A stretch of DNA of 64,000 nucleotides from Faecalicatena contorta (GCF_021531995.1 NZ_JAFBIZ010000001.1:18325-82324), one strand, 5' to 3'; positions 19,572 through 28,495 are shown, numbered from the stretch's first letter. The notes: generated by a model not told the origin, from the letters alone. Numbers and translations: made by a program.

Positions 19572-20162
19572 TTACACTATATTGTGTACCTCCTCGTAGG
19601 AAAAGCCTTTTCGCACCAGATATACCATCATTTTCTGCCTTTTTTCCCATCCGGCAGTCTTTGGATCATAACCTTTTTTTCTCAAAAGTGTCTCTATCGC
19701 ACATCTGGAATCCTCTTTGTGATAGCACTCATCCAGTGCTTCTTCAATCAGTTCTGCAGCCAGACCTTTTCCGCAAAGCAATGCGTATATTTCTTTTCTG
19801 CTCTTTTTATCTTTACGATACTCCACAAAATTTCTCGCATACTCTCTGTCATTGATATACCCGAAAGACTTTACATATTCTATAGCTTCATCCACAATAT
19901 CTTCCGGGTATCCGTTCTGATTAAGCTTTGTTCTCAGCTGCATCTCTGTTCTGCCCATATCTGTCAGCAAGTGCATCGCTCTGAGCTTCGCTCTCTTCGC
20001 TGATTCTTTTCGAAGTGCATGATATGTTTCTTCTTCCAAAATGGCATCAACTGCGATATGATAGCGAGACAGTTCGCCTTTATACAATGTAAAAGCGAAC
20101 TGTCCGTCTACATACACTTTATATCTTGTCTTTGATGCCGGTTCAATACTGGTAACCGTCAT
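19572..20162 (-). CDS. recX: Regulatory protein RecX
   Basis: RecX binds RecA filaments and modulates recombination. The 196-residue, helix-rich protein contains the family's triple three-helix repeats. Recognisable stretches are ALRKESAKRAKLRAMHLL, RTEMQLRTKLNQNGYPEDIV, VKSFGYINDREYARNFVEY and KSRKEIYALLCGKGLA. Its ATG lies two bases after the recA stop, with its GAGGA site inside the end of recA, so the two are translationally linked and RecX follows SOS induction of recA. No SOS box of its own is visible. Confidence 0.94.
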   Translation of the reverse strand: MTVTSIEPASKTRYKVYVDGQFAFTLYKGELSRYHIAVDAILEEETYHALRKESAKRAKLRAMHLLTDMGRTEMQLRTKLNQNGYPEDIVDEAIEYVKSFGYINDREYARNFVEYRKDKKSRKEIYALLCGKGLAAELIEEALDECYHKEDSRCAIETLLRKKGYDPKTAGWEKRQKMMVYLVRKGFSYEEVHNIV

Positions 20163-20164
20163 AT

Positions 20165-21244
20165 CTATTCTTCCTCTTTTGCAGCCGAAGCCTTTCTTCC
20201 GGAGGTCTTTGCCGGAGCCGGCTTTTCTTCTGTTGTCTCTTCCGATTCTTCTCCGATATGGTAATGGATCCGGATCTTTTTTTCCAGTTCCTCCATGATC
20301 TCCGGATGTTCGGAGAGATAAATCTTTGCATTCTCACGTCCCTGACCGATCTTATCCCCGTTATAGGCAAACCAGGATCCACTCTTGCTTACCAGATTAC
20401 AGTTTACTGCAAGATCCAGAATGTCTCCTTCCTGAGAAATTCCCTTTCCAAACATAATATCAAATTCCGCTTCTTTAAACGGAGGTGCGATCTTATTCTT
20501 GACAACTTTCACGCGAGTTCTGTTTCCAATCATCTCTCCGTTCTGTTTCAGTGTCTCAATCCTTCTGACATCCATACGAACAGAAGCATAGAACTTCAGC
20601 GCACGTCCGCCGGTCGTTGTCTCCGGATTACCAAACATTACTCCGACTTTTTCACGCAGCTGATTGATAAATATAACCACGCAATTGGACTTGCTGATCA
20701 CCGGGGTAAGCTTACGAAGCGCCTGAGACATCAATCTTGCCTGAAGACCCACATGACTGTCTCCCATGTCGCCTTCAATCTCCTGCTTTGGCACAAGTGC
20801 GGCAACCGAGTCAATAACAATGATATCCATGGCGCCAGATCTTACCATCGTCTCGGTAATCTCCAGAGCCTGATCACCACTGTCCGGCTGAGATATATAT
20901 AATTCATCAATATCTACACCAATATTCTTCGCATAGACTGGATCCAGCGCATGCTCTGCATCAATAAATCCGGCGATCCCGCCTCTTTTCTGTACTTCAG
21001 CAATCATATGCAGTGCAACCGTTGTCTTACCACTGGATTCCGGTCCGTATATCTCAACAATACGTCCCTTGGGAACTCCCCCAAGTCCAAGGGCCAGATC
21101 CAGACTCAGAGAACCGGTTGGAATCGTCTCAACTGCAACCTGTGCAGACGGGTCACCCAGACGCATGACGGTTCCCTTTCCATAGTCCTTCTCTAATTTT
21201 GCAATCGCAGCATCAAGTGCGCGTTTTTTATTCTCATTTACCAT
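20165..21244 (-). CDS. recA: Recombinase RecA
   Basis: RecA forms filaments on single-stranded DNA for strand exchange and triggers LexA self-cleavage. The 359-residue product starts [20 protein letters not shown]. Walker A is GPESSGKTT (about residues 62-70), Walker [16 protein letters not shown], and [10 protein letters not shown] plus [20 protein letters not shown] form the DNA-binding L1/L2 region. The acidic, Ala/Lys-rich C-terminus is normal. AAGGAG precedes the chosen ATG by eight bases; an ATG eight codons earlier overlaps that site. A consensus SOS operator lies 25 bases upstream of the start. recX follows. Confidence 0.98.
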   Translation of the reverse strand: MVNENKKRALDAAIAKLEKDYGKGTVMRLGDPSAQVAVETIPTGSLSLDLALGLGGVPKGRIVEIYGPESSGKTTVALHMIAEVQKRGGIAGFIDAEHALDPVYAKNIGVDIDELYISQPDSGDQALEITETMVRSGAMDIIVIDSVAALVPKQEIEGDMGDSHVGLQARLMSQALRKLTPVISKSNCVVIFINQLREKVGVMFGNPETTTGGRALKFYASVRMDVRRIETLKQNGEMIGNRTRVKVVKNKIAPPFKEAEFDIMFGKGISQEGDILDLAVNCNLVSKSGSWFAYNGDKIGQGRENAKIYLSEHPEIMEELEKKIRIHYHIGEESEETTEEKPAPAKTSGRKASAAKEEE

Positions 21245-21268
21245 ATTTACTTCTCCTTCTCCGTGCAT

Positions 21269-21282
21269 CGAACGAGTGTTCG
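21269..21282 (-). promoter_or_regulatory. LexA (SOS) operator of recA
   Basis: CGAAC-GAGT-GTTCG is a perfect match to the Gram-positive SOS box CGAACRNRYGTTYG, lying between the recA -10 region and start codon, so bound LexA would block recA-recX transcription. Confidence 0.93.
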
Positions 21283-21295
21283 TTTTCTGATTAAT

Positions 21296-21324
21296 ATAGT
21301 ATTATACTTCTCTCTAAATGTCAA
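21296..21324 (-). promoter_or_regulatory. Promoter of recA
   Basis: TTGACA (21324-21319), 17 bases, TACTAT (21301-21296) on the minus strand. An overlapping alternative uses TATAAT a few bases upstream with a weaker -35 box (TTTGAT). Confidence 0.8.
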
Positions 21325-21438
21325 TCAAAAAATGTTTCTACCTTTGGAAATTCTTTTACAGATCTGTAAGCAGGAATACTGCATGACTTCTTATAAGATA
21401 TCATTAAAATACCACAATTTTCCCATTGCCGTCAACAA

Positions 21439-21487
21439 GGATCGATACAAAAAATATAGAAGCATTCCATATTTTTCACATCGATCC
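21439..21487 (-). other. Long 49-base hairpin downstream of the GH13 gene
   Basis: GGATCGAT / ATCGATCC and, inside, AAAAATAT / ATATTTTT form a long inverted repeat. The separating triplets (ACA and CAC on the plus strand) cannot pair in plus-strand RNA, but read GUG and UGU in minus-strand RNA and pair through three G-U wobbles, giving an almost continuous stem. No T run follows on the minus strand, so it is not a standard terminator. The rest of 21284-21535 holds the recA promoter and no credible gene. Confidence 0.55.
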
Positions 21488-21535
21488 CTGTCCGTATTTT
21501 CTGTGTATATTTTAAATGATATTTCTATTCTGTAA

Positions 21536-23221
21536 TTACTTCACACTGAGCACAACCACATCACATGGATATAGCGTAACCTTCGTCTCTCCAATTTCCA
21601 GCTTCCGTTCTGTATTACCAAGAAGCATCTGCTCTGACACAGTCCCAAGTTCCCGCATAAGATCCACCGTCTGCTCGCGAATTCCGAAATTTGCAAGAAC
21701 CACAACCTGCGCTGTCTCTGCTCGCCTGGCAAATGCAAATATCTGTTCATCCTTTTCCAGAAATGGAATAAATTCTCCCTGTGCAAATACCTCCCGCCAC
21801 TTCGGATCTTTTTTCAGGCGAATCAGTTTTCGATAATAATTCAGCACAGAATTCGGATTCTTTTCCTGAGATGCCACATTGATCTCCCGATAATTTTCAT
21901 TTACTTTAATCCAGGGGATTCCATCCGTGAACCCTGCAGATGCACTGTCATCCCACTGCATTGGAGTTCTCGCATTATCACGGCTGTGGCGGCAACACGC
22001 CTCCAATGCCTCCTCCTTGCTGCAGCCGGCATCCAGTGCTGCCTGATACTGATGGTAAGTATCAATATCATCATATTCGTTCACATCACTCATCCGGCAG
22101 TTAACCATTCCAATCTCCTGTCCCTGGTAGATAAATGGAATTCCTCGAAGGAGCAGACTTATGGTTCCAAGCATCTTTGCTCCGTCCGGTGTCTTTGCAT
22201 GTTCTGGAAGATAACGGCTAGCCCCTCTTGGTTCATCATGATTTTCAATGATGTTGGCCAGGAACGCCTTTCCCTGACACCTCAGCTGAGAATCTATGAT
22301 CGTCTTTTTCCACTCCGTGAATTCAGCCTCTTTCGCATCATACCACCCTTTTTCACCTTCTGTCAGAATATGCGGCGCAAAATCAAACATCGTAGAAAAA
22401 TACCCATCATCTCCCACAAACTGCTCAAGCTCGGATTCTTTCATATTAAAGACTTCTCCTACCGTAAATGCATCGTACTTTGCAAATGTCTCTTGCTTTA
22501 ACTCGCCCAGAAACTCCCCAATCCCCTCTGCCTCTTCTACCATATGCACACAGGATCTCAATCCGTCCGGTCCATCTGGTTCACAATCCGGAAATGTAAG
22601 ATTTTTCTTAATATTAATGATCGCGTCAATACGAAATCCGGCAATCCCTTTATCCAGCCACCAGTTTACCATCTCAAAAAGTTCCTGCCGGACTCTGGGA
22701 TTTTCCCAGTTCAGATCCGGCTGCTCTTTTGCAAACATATGCAGGTAATACTTGTCCGTTCCCGGCACCTGTTCCCATGCACTTCCTCCGAAATAAGACC
22801 GGTAATTGTTCGGCGGATTCCCGTTTTTCCCTTTCACAAAATAAAAGTAATCTGCATATTCCCCTTCCGGATCCTTAAGCGCCTTCTGAAACCATTCATG
22901 TCTGTCCGAACAGTGATTGATTACCAGATCCATCACGATCTGAATATGATGCTCTTTCGCCTTTTCCAACAGTTCATCGAATTCTTCCATGGTCCCGAAT
23001 TCTTCTGCAATCTTATAATAATCAGATATATCATATCCCTGATCTACAAAAGGAGACTGATAGACAGGAGACAGCCACAGCAGGTCAATTCCCAGACTTT
23101 CCAGGTAATCCAGTTTTTCAATAATCCCCCGCAGGTCTCCGATTCCATCACCATTGCTGTCTTTAAAACTCTTGGGATAGATCTGATATGCAACTTTATC
23201 ATGCCACCATTTTGTCTTCAT
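21536..23221 (-). CDS. GH13 alpha-glucosidase (oligo-1,6-glucosidase type)
   Basis: This intracellular glycoside hydrolase of family 13 probably releases glucose from short alpha-linked oligosaccharides such as isomaltose or maltose. The 561-residue length and lack of a signal peptide fit subfamily 31. Motifs in order are VAYQIYPKSFKDSNGDGIGD, MDLVINHCSDRHEWF, GIAGFRIDAI (nucleophile Asp), FTVGEVF (acid/base Glu) and FLANIIENHDEPRGASRYL (transition-state Asp). The C-terminal beta domain follows. The residue after the family II catalytic Asp region that separates alpha-1,4 from alpha-1,6 specificity cannot be judged safely here. It lies 95 bases downstream of an AraC-type regulator on the same strand, which may control it. 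Confidence 0.93.
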   Translation of the reverse strand: MKTKWWHDKVAYQIYPKSFKDSNGDGIGDLRGIIEKLDYLESLGIDLLWLSPVYQSPFVDQGYDISDYYKIAEEFGTMEEFDELLEKAKEHHIQIVMDLVINHCSDRHEWFQKALKDPEGEYADYFYFVKGKNGNPPNNYRSYFGGSAWEQVPGTDKYYLHMFAKEQPDLNWENPRVRQELFEMVNWWLDKGIAGFRIDAIINIKKNLTFPDCEPDGPDGLRSCVHMVEEAEGIGEFLGELKQETFAKYDAFTVGEVFNMKESELEQFVGDDGYFSTMFDFAPHILTEGEKGWYDAKEAEFTEWKKTIIDSQLRCQGKAFLANIIENHDEPRGASRYLPEHAKTPDGAKMLGTISLLLRGIPFIYQGQEIGMVNCRMSDVNEYDDIDTYHQYQAALDAGCSKEEALEACCRHSRDNARTPMQWDDSASAGFTDGIPWIKVNENYREINVASQEKNPNSVLNYYRKLIRLKKDPKWREVFAQGEFIPFLEKDEQIFAFARRAETAQVVVLANFGIREQTVDLMRELGTVSEQMLLGNTERKLEIGETKVTLYPCDVVVLSVK

Positions 23222-23262
23222 AAATAATATCCTCCATCAAAGCTTCTTCATTCTTTATTCGA

Positions 23263-23290
23263 ATTATACCTTCCTAAGGAAAAGAATTCT
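23263..23290 (-). promoter_or_regulatory. Possible operator/promoter of the GH13 gene
   Basis: A TATAAT (23268-23263 on the minus strand) lies about 40 bases before the GH13 start, without a good -35 box. Directly upstream are two adjacent palindromes, TTCCTAAGGAA (23271-23281) and AGAATTCT (23283-23290), where a regulator could bind. Confidence 0.4.
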
Positions 23291-23315
23291 TCTCCTATCT
23301 TGAGAACATATTATA

Positions 23316-24197
23316 CTATTTTGACTTTTTCTGACCGAATTGCCGATATGCTGACGGAGTCATATTCTTTGTCTTCTGAAATCTCCGGATAAAATATCCC
23401 ACATTATCATAACCGCAGCGAAACGCGATATCCGTAATCTTATCCTCCGTCTGTGACAATGCTTCAGCCGCATGATTAATCCGAATATCATTCACATATT
23501 CTGTGACCGTTTTCCCTGTAATCTTTTTAAAATAACGGCAGAAATACTGTGGATTCATTCCTGCAACGCCCGCAATCTCATCCACGGACAATTTTCGTCC
23601 GTATGCTTCATGTATGAAACTCAGTACCCTTTTCATTACATTGATCCGGTCTGAATCTGAAACTTCTCTGACCGGAACATTTTCCAGCATTCCCTGTTCA
23701 TACAGACATGCCAGCATCTGATAAAGTCCTGCCTTTATCCTCAGCTTTGATCCAAGATCCTTTCTCAGAATCTGACTGTACATATTCCGGTAGATATGGC
23801 TGATTTCATCCCACGCTTCCTGACGCGGATCAATCACTCTCGGAAAACGGATCCTCCCTTCCAGAAGAGGACGGATAATCTGATACTGAGTCAGATCATA
23901 ATATTCAAAACTCAACATATGCCTGCGAAAGACCAGTGCACTTTCTTTTTGTTTTTCTTCCAGCAGAACAGAATGAATCTCCTGTGGTTCAATAAACACC
24001 AGAGCCGGTGCATCTACCGTCATTTCTTTCATATTAACAGACATATGAAACCTGCCCTTTTCCAGACAGATCATCTCAGCTTCATCATGCCAGTGAAGAG
24101 GCACCGGAAACCGGTATGTTCCCTCCCACTGATAGACCGCCATCGGAAATTCCGCCGTCCCGTGAACAGCATCTTCCTTTAACTTACTGATCTCCAT
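23316..24197 (-). CDS. AraC-family transcriptional regulator with N-terminal cupin
   Basis: A 293-residue sugar-responsive regulator. The N-terminal cupin-like domain shows FPVPLHWHDEAEMICLEKG (about residues 29-47), a typical ligand-binding strand pair. The C-terminal AraC domain has two helix-turn-helix motifs: LSVDEIAGVAGMNPQYFCRY and ITDIAFRCGYDNVGYFIRRF, ending TPSAYRQF. The likely target is the GH13 gene immediately downstream. The chosen ATG has AGAGGG six bases upstream; an ATG nine codons earlier would overlap ybaK by 13 bases and is possible. With ybaK it shares an upstream promoter at about 24.72 kb. Confidence 0.9.
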   Translation of the reverse strand: MEISKLKEDAVHGTAEFPMAVYQWEGTYRFPVPLHWHDEAEMICLEKGRFHMSVNMKEMTVDAPALVFIEPQEIHSVLLEEKQKESALVFRRHMLSFEYYDLTQYQIIRPLLEGRIRFPRVIDPRQEAWDEISHIYRNMYSQILRKDLGSKLRIKAGLYQMLACLYEQGMLENVPVREVSDSDRINVMKRVLSFIHEAYGRKLSVDEIAGVAGMNPQYFCRYFKKITGKTVTEYVNDIRINHAAEALSQTEDKITDIAFRCGYDNVGYFIRRFQKTKNMTPSAYRQFGQKKSK

Positions 24198-24211
24198 GCC
24201 TAACCCTCTTA

Positions 24212-24676
24212 TCATTCTCTGCACACATCGATCCAGGCTTTAGAACGGCTGTACTGTTCCAGCTCCGGTATCGTAAGCTCAATCATACTGTTGCCGCTTC
24301 CTGCCGCCGGAAATACCGTTTCAAATCGTTTCAGTGATTCATCCAGATATACATCTATGCCTTCATGAATTCCAAACGGGCACACGCCGCCTACAGCATG
24401 TCCGATCATCGGTTCGACATCTTCAAACTTCAGCATATGTGCTTTACATCCAAAATACTTTCGATACTTTTTATTATCAATCTTTCGATCCCCAGCCGTC
24501 ACGATCAGAATTGCTGATTCTCCCATATAGAAAGACAATGTCTTTGCTATACGCTGCGGTTCGCATCCCAGCGCCTCTGCCGCTTCCTCAACCGTAGCAC
24601 TGGAATGCTCTTCTTCTCTTACCCTTTCTTCCATTCCATATTGTCTGAAATATTCTCTTACTTTTTCGATAGACAT
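24212..24676 (-). CDS. YbaK/EbsC-family aminoacyl-tRNA deacylase
   Basis: A 154-residue editing-domain protein that hydrolyses mischarged tRNA, most often Cys-tRNA(Pro) in the YbaK group. Characteristic motifs are PQRIAKTLSF with the conserved lysine, ILIVTAGDRKIDNKKYRKYF, IGHAVGGVCPFGIHEGIDVY and the glycine-rich FPAAGSGNSMIELTIPEL. The substrate within the family cannot be assigned without a comparison to ProX and YbaK. It heads a run with the AraC regulator and the GH13 gene, an association that looks coincidental rather than functional. Confidence 0.9.
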   Translation of the reverse strand: MSIEKVREYFRQYGMEERVREEEHSSATVEEAAEALGCEPQRIAKTLSFYMGESAILIVTAGDRKIDNKKYRKYFGCKAHMLKFEDVEPMIGHAVGGVCPFGIHEGIDVYLDESLKRFETVFPAAGSGNSMIELTIPELEQYSRSKAWIDVCRE

Positions 24677-24715
24677 TTACTTTCGTCTCCTTTTGTATAT
24701 TGACACATTTTCTTT

Positions 24716-24744
24716 ATTATAAAAGCATCACCCCTGAAAATCAA
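24716..24744 (-). promoter_or_regulatory. Promoter upstream of the ybaK-like gene
   Basis: TTGATT (24744-24739), 17 bases, TATAAT (24721-24716) on the minus strand, 40 bases before the start. Confidence 0.82.
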
Positions 24745-24762
24745 CCGCCGTCCCTCTTTCCA

Positions 24763-25986
24763 TCAGAGGCACAGCTTTTTCACAAGCCATAACAGGCACC
24801 ACTTCAGATCCCGTTTTTCCACCGTTTCTGACGTTACAACCGAAAACACACCTATTTCCTGTTCTTCGAGGTAATAGCTTATGCTTCCCACTTTCTTCCC
24901 TGCTTTTACAGGCGCTTTCAGTTCCTGAGTGATCTGTTTTTCTGTCCGGATGCTTTCTCCCTCGCCGAGTAGTATTCTGAGACTTCCGCCCTTTTCTTCA
25001 AACTCCAGCGACACCCCGACACGATCTGCATATGGATTCTGATCCGATACGGCACCAGACACAGACAACTTTGGGAGCGACAGTTCCTTCCATACATTTT
25101 GATAATGATAGTGTTCAATTCCATATTCCATAAGCTTTCTGGTATCTGCCCATTTATACCCTTTATGATCCGGCCATCCGCACGCCAGAAGTGCAACAAT
25201 AAATGTACGGTCATCTCTTCTTAAGGCACCCACATAACAATACCCCGCTTCTCCGGTAAATCCGGTTTTCCCGGTCAAAGCCCCCTCCATCATATCCAGA
25301 AATGCGTTGTGGTTATTACAGGAAAATGAACGGCTCTGGTCCACATTCTGAAACTGATAGGATCTGGTCGCGGTAATCTCCAGAAACTCCTCTTTTGATG
25401 GAGATTCCATGATACAGTATCTCATGATCCTCGCAAGATCAGTGGCAGTCGTCGAATGAATTCCTCCATCATCTTCTCCATCCAGACCATTTGGTGTTAC
25501 AAAATAAGTATGGTCACACCCGATCTTTTTCGCCTTCTGATTCATCATGTCAGCAAAAGCCTCTGATGTTCCAGCCATTCCCTCTGCAATGATCACCGCA
25601 GTGTCATTATGAGACTCCAGCATCAAAGAATACAGCAGATCTCTGAGATAAAATTCTTCTCCAACCTGCACCCCAAGCTTCACTTTGGGCTGTCCGGCCG
25701 CATATTCTGATACCGTCACCGTCTGTCCATCTTCCATCTGCTCCAGCGCGAGAATGCACGTCATAATCTTTGTCGTACTCGCCATCGGTCTTATGACATC
25801 TTCTTCTTTTCCAAACAAAACACGCCCACTGTCAGCGTCCATCAATACCGCCGACCGGGCGTACAGGTTTTCCGGCATGTCCTCTGTCTTCTGTCCTCCG
25901 TTTTCTTCTGCGCAAAGAGGCAGCACAGACAACCAGAAAAGTACAATCATCAGGATCAGACTCTGCCATATACGTATCTTTTTCAT
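24763..25986 (-). CDS. D-alanyl-D-alanine carboxypeptidase (DacF/PBP5 type)
   Basis: A low-molecular-weight penicillin-binding protein that trims pentapeptides in the wall. The 407-residue precursor has a signal peptide (KKIRIWQSLILMIVLFWLSV...CAEE). The three active-site motifs are present: SxxK in RPMASTTKIMT, SxN in LMLESHNDTAVI, and KTG in LTGKTGFTGEAGYCYV. A C-terminal PBP5-type beta domain follows, then a hydrophobic, basic tail (KWCLLWLVKKLCL) that could sit on the membrane. The start is unsettled between two ATGs four codons apart; the MKK start gives the better signal peptide. It follows scpA-scpB, an arrangement common in Firmicutes, where DacF-like genes accompany scpAB. Confidence 0.93.
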   Translation of the reverse strand: MKKIRIWQSLILMIVLFWLSVLPLCAEENGGQKTEDMPENLYARSAVLMDADSGRVLFGKEEDVIRPMASTTKIMTCILALEQMEDGQTVTVSEYAAGQPKVKLGVQVGEEFYLRDLLYSLMLESHNDTAVIIAEGMAGTSEAFADMMNQKAKKIGCDHTYFVTPNGLDGEDDGGIHSTTATDLARIMRYCIMESPSKEEFLEITATRSYQFQNVDQSRSFSCNNHNAFLDMMEGALTGKTGFTGEAGYCYVGALRRDDRTFIVALLACGWPDHKGYKWADTRKLMEYGIEHYHYQNVWKELSLPKLSVSGAVSDQNPYADRVGVSLEFEEKGGSLRILLGEGESIRTEKQITQELKAPVKAGKKVGSISYYLEEQEIGVFSVVTSETVEKRDLKWCLLWLVKKLCL

Positions 25987-26053
25987 TCCATACACCATAC
26001 ATCACCATGTTAATGTAATATATGTGTCTTCCAACACTTCTATGCCGGTATTC

Positions 26054-26632
26054 TCAGATATCCAGCCGAAGCTGCACTTCCTCCTCTGCTTCTTCTTTAA
26101 AACTTTCCACCTGTTCCGGATTCAGACTTGGAAGTTCTTCCAGTGACTGCACACTGAATCTTCGCAGGAACTCTTCTGTTGTCCCAAAAAGAATCGGCTT
26201 TCCCGGTGCATCCATTCTTCCACGCTCACACACAAGGTTGTATTCTACCAGTTTATTAACCGCATGATCAGACTTCACTCCACGGATCTTCTCAATCTCC
26301 AGCTTCGTTACAGGCTGCTTGTATGCAATGATCGCAAGCGTCTCAAGCAGAACATCTGTAAGCGCATATCGCTTCGGCTGCTTTGCCACCCGGATCAGAT
26401 ACTCATACATTTCTTTTTTGGTACACATCTGAAAGGAATTATCCAGTTCAATGATCCTCACACCTCTGTCCTGCGCGTCATATTTGTCCATCAGCTGATG
26501 TATGATCTTGCGTGTTGTAGCTTCATCATGTTCTATTGCAGATGCAATTTTACTTAACTCCACGGATTCTCCCATGGTAAATAAAATTGCTTCAATTACA
26601 CCTTCCAACTTACTAATCTCCAATTCTTCCAT
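26054..26632 (-). CDS. scpB: Segregation and condensation protein B
   Basis: ScpB is the winged-helix kleisin-interacting element of the SMC-ScpAB condensin. The 192-residue protein has two winged-helix domains with the typical EELEISKLEGVIEAILFTMG opening, the RKIIHQLMDKYDAQDRGVRI segment, and the hallmark ALTDVLLETLAIIAYKQPVTK followed by EIEKIRGVKSD. It starts one base after the scpA stop (TAG-A-ATG) with an AAAGG site inside scpA, so the two are translationally linked. An upstream in-frame ATG would overlap scpA and lacks a site. Confidence 0.95.
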   Translation of the reverse strand: MEELEISKLEGVIEAILFTMGESVELSKIASAIEHDEATTRKIIHQLMDKYDAQDRGVRIIELDNSFQMCTKKEMYEYLIRVAKQPKRYALTDVLLETLAIIAYKQPVTKLEIEKIRGVKSDHAVNKLVEYNLVCERGRMDAPGKPILFGTTEEFLRRFSVQSLEELPSLNPEQVESFKEEAEEEVQLRLDI

Positions 26633-26633
26633 T

Positions 26634-27398
26634 CTACCTTTCCCCATTATCGTCATCCACTCTGGATGTTATGGTAATCTCATCAAATGGCTGATTCTGC
26701 TCAATATAGATTACGCCTTCCTTCATCAGCTGTAGAATCGCCAGAAATGTAACCACCACCTGCGTTCTTGAACTCTGACTGGATAAAAGTTCCCGAAAAT
26801 CAAACTTTTTGTGCTCTCTTGCATACGCAGTTACATAAGAAAGCTTATCCGGAAGTGTCACTTCTTCCTTTTCAATCTTTCCAAACTTACTGCGGACCGG
26901 ATCCACCTTATCGACCTGACGCTTCATCACATCCTGAAATATCCGGTTCAGCTTCGCCAGTGTAAGATCCCCAAGAAGTGCATCCATATTCACCGGTTCT
27001 TCATATTCCCGCACCTCTTCCGGAATCGTCGGATCCTTATACATCACCTGTTCTGCATCCAGCTCCCTGTCTTTCAGTTCGTAAGACATGTACTTATACA
27101 TCTTATACTCCAGAAGCTGTTCCACCAGTTCCTGTCTTGGATCTTCTTCCTCCCCTTCTTCATTTACTTCCTTCGGAAGAAGCATCCGGCACTTAATATC
27201 CAGAAGTGTAGCTGCCATGACAAGGAACTCACTCATGACATTCAGATCCTCTTCCTCCATGGCCTTAATATATTCCATATATTGATTTGTGATTTCCACA
27301 ATCGGGATATCGTATATATCAATTTTATTTTTATCAATCAGATGCAGGAGCAGATCCAGAGGACCTTCAAACACCTGAAGTTTTACCGGAATTCCCAT
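26634..27398 (-). CDS. scpA: Segregation and condensation protein A
   Basis: ScpA is the kleisin that bridges SMC heads for chromosome condensation and segregation. The 254-residue protein begins VKLQVFEGPLDLLLHLIDKN, the classic N-terminal SMC-neck-binding region. DIYDIPIVEITNQYMEYI and LVMAATLLDIKCRMLLPKE follow. The variable acidic middle (NEEGEEEDPRQE) precedes the winged-helix C-terminus with VVTFLAILQLMKEGVIYIEQ. It heads the scpA-scpB-dac operon. SMC itself is not in the window. Confidence 0.96.
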   Translation of the reverse strand: MGIPVKLQVFEGPLDLLLHLIDKNKIDIYDIPIVEITNQYMEYIKAMEEEDLNVMSEFLVMAATLLDIKCRMLLPKEVNEEGEEEDPRQELVEQLLEYKMYKYMSYELKDRELDAEQVMYKDPTIPEEVREYEEPVNMDALLGDLTLAKLNRIFQDVMKRQVDKVDPVRSKFGKIEKEEVTLPDKLSYVTAYAREHKKFDFRELLSSQSSRTQVVVTFLAILQLMKEGVIYIEQNQPFDEITITSRVDDDNGER

Positions 27399-27504
27399 TG
27401 CTTTTCCTCATTTTTCATCTATCTTCTATTCATGGCCCTGTCAGACACGGACATGATACCCGGTCATAATAACTTTACTATTATACAGGATTTTTCTTCA
27501 TTAC

Positions 27505-28374
27505 TCAAGCATTATCGCCGGAAAACTCCAGCACGATCAATTCCGGCGGATTCAGGATCCGGATCGGCACAGAATGCGTCCCAAGTCCTCTGCTCACAAC
27601 CGTAACCGTATCTTTCTCACGGTAGATACCTCCGGAATATTGCGGAAACAATCTGAAATTTGGTGCAATGACTCCGCCAATTCCCGGAATTCTGGCCACA
27701 CCTCCATGATAGTGACCACAGAGAATCAGGTCCGCACCCCAGGCCTGATATTCTTTTACATAATCCGGATTATGCGCAAGAAGAATCTGATATCCTGCTC
27801 CCGGTCTCCCTATCAGCTCAGTGATGACAGATACCGGAAGTTTCTCTGACCCAAAATGTCTGTATCCCGAAAGAGGAATCTCAAGCCCTGTAATCACAAA
27901 CCTGACACCCCCCAGCTCCCATACAGACGATTCATTTTCCAGAATATGAATCCCTGCTTTCACAAGCTGTTCCTTATATGTCTCGTATGACTGCTCATAG
28001 TGTTCCGGAAGTTCTTTTAACTTCTGCTCATGATTGCCATTGGCATAATAGACCGGGCAGATATCCGGAAGCTTTGCAAGAAAAGCCATCGTCCCCTCAT
28101 ACGAATTTCCATCCTTTCTGACCAGCATATCACCCCCGATCAGAATACCGTCCGGGTGAATCCTTCCAATCTCCTCCAGCAGTTTCTCATTATCTTTTCC
28201 ATAGCTTCGATTATGCAGATCACTCAGGAATAATACACGTTTAACTTCTTTTAACTGAGCAAACTTTGATGATGTGATCTGATAAAATGTAGTTTTAAAA
28301 TTCCGAAGTTCTCTGAGATTTTCCAGCAGAACAAGTACAATCATTATAATTAAAATGCCAAGTATAATCTTCAA
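27505..28374 (-). CDS. Membrane-anchored metallophosphoesterase (YkuE/YaeI type)
   Basis: A 289-residue calcineurin-like phosphoesterase with one N-terminal membrane helix (IILGILIIMIVLVLLENL). The five metal motifs are present: VLFLSDLHNRSYG, GILIGGDMLV, YYANGNHEQ, LLAHNPDYV and ILCGHYHGGVARIP. Family members hydrolyse UDP-diacylglucosamine or other phosphodiesters at the membrane; the substrate here is unknown. It stands alone between scpA (107 bases) and a strong hairpin terminator on its upstream side, so it probably has its own promoter. Confidence 0.88.
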   Translation of the reverse strand: MKIILGILIIMIVLVLLENLRELRNFKTTFYQITSSKFAQLKEVKRVLFLSDLHNRSYGKDNEKLLEEIGRIHPDGILIGGDMLVRKDGNSYEGTMAFLAKLPDICPVYYANGNHEQKLKELPEHYEQSYETYKEQLVKAGIHILENESSVWELGGVRFVITGLEIPLSGYRHFGSEKLPVSVITELIGRPGAGYQILLAHNPDYVKEYQAWGADLILCGHYHGGVARIPGIGGVIAPNFRLFPQYSGGIYREKDTVTVVSRGLGTHSVPIRILNPPELIVLEFSGDNA

Positions 28375-28441
28375 ATGCTTCTCTCCCTTTCGTCTTGCAT
28401 CATTATATAATTATTCGTAAGAATTTGCAATCAGAGAAAGG

Positions 28442-28495
28442 AAAACAGGAATTGTTTCCCTGTCAGTCGTACAGGGAAACAATTCCTGTTTTATT
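28442..28495 (-). terminator. Perfect 21-bp hairpin terminator after the second dac gene
   Basis: AAAACAGGAATTGTTTCCCTG (28442-28462) and its exact complement (28472-28492) flank a 9-base loop and end in TTTT on either strand, immediately after the dac stop. It is unusually long and works in both directions. Confidence 0.9.

Noticed and set aside
21263..21535. 90-codon plus-strand open frame between recA and the GH13 gene
   Set aside because: It starts inside the recA SOS box and promoter, has no ribosome binding site and shows no family features.
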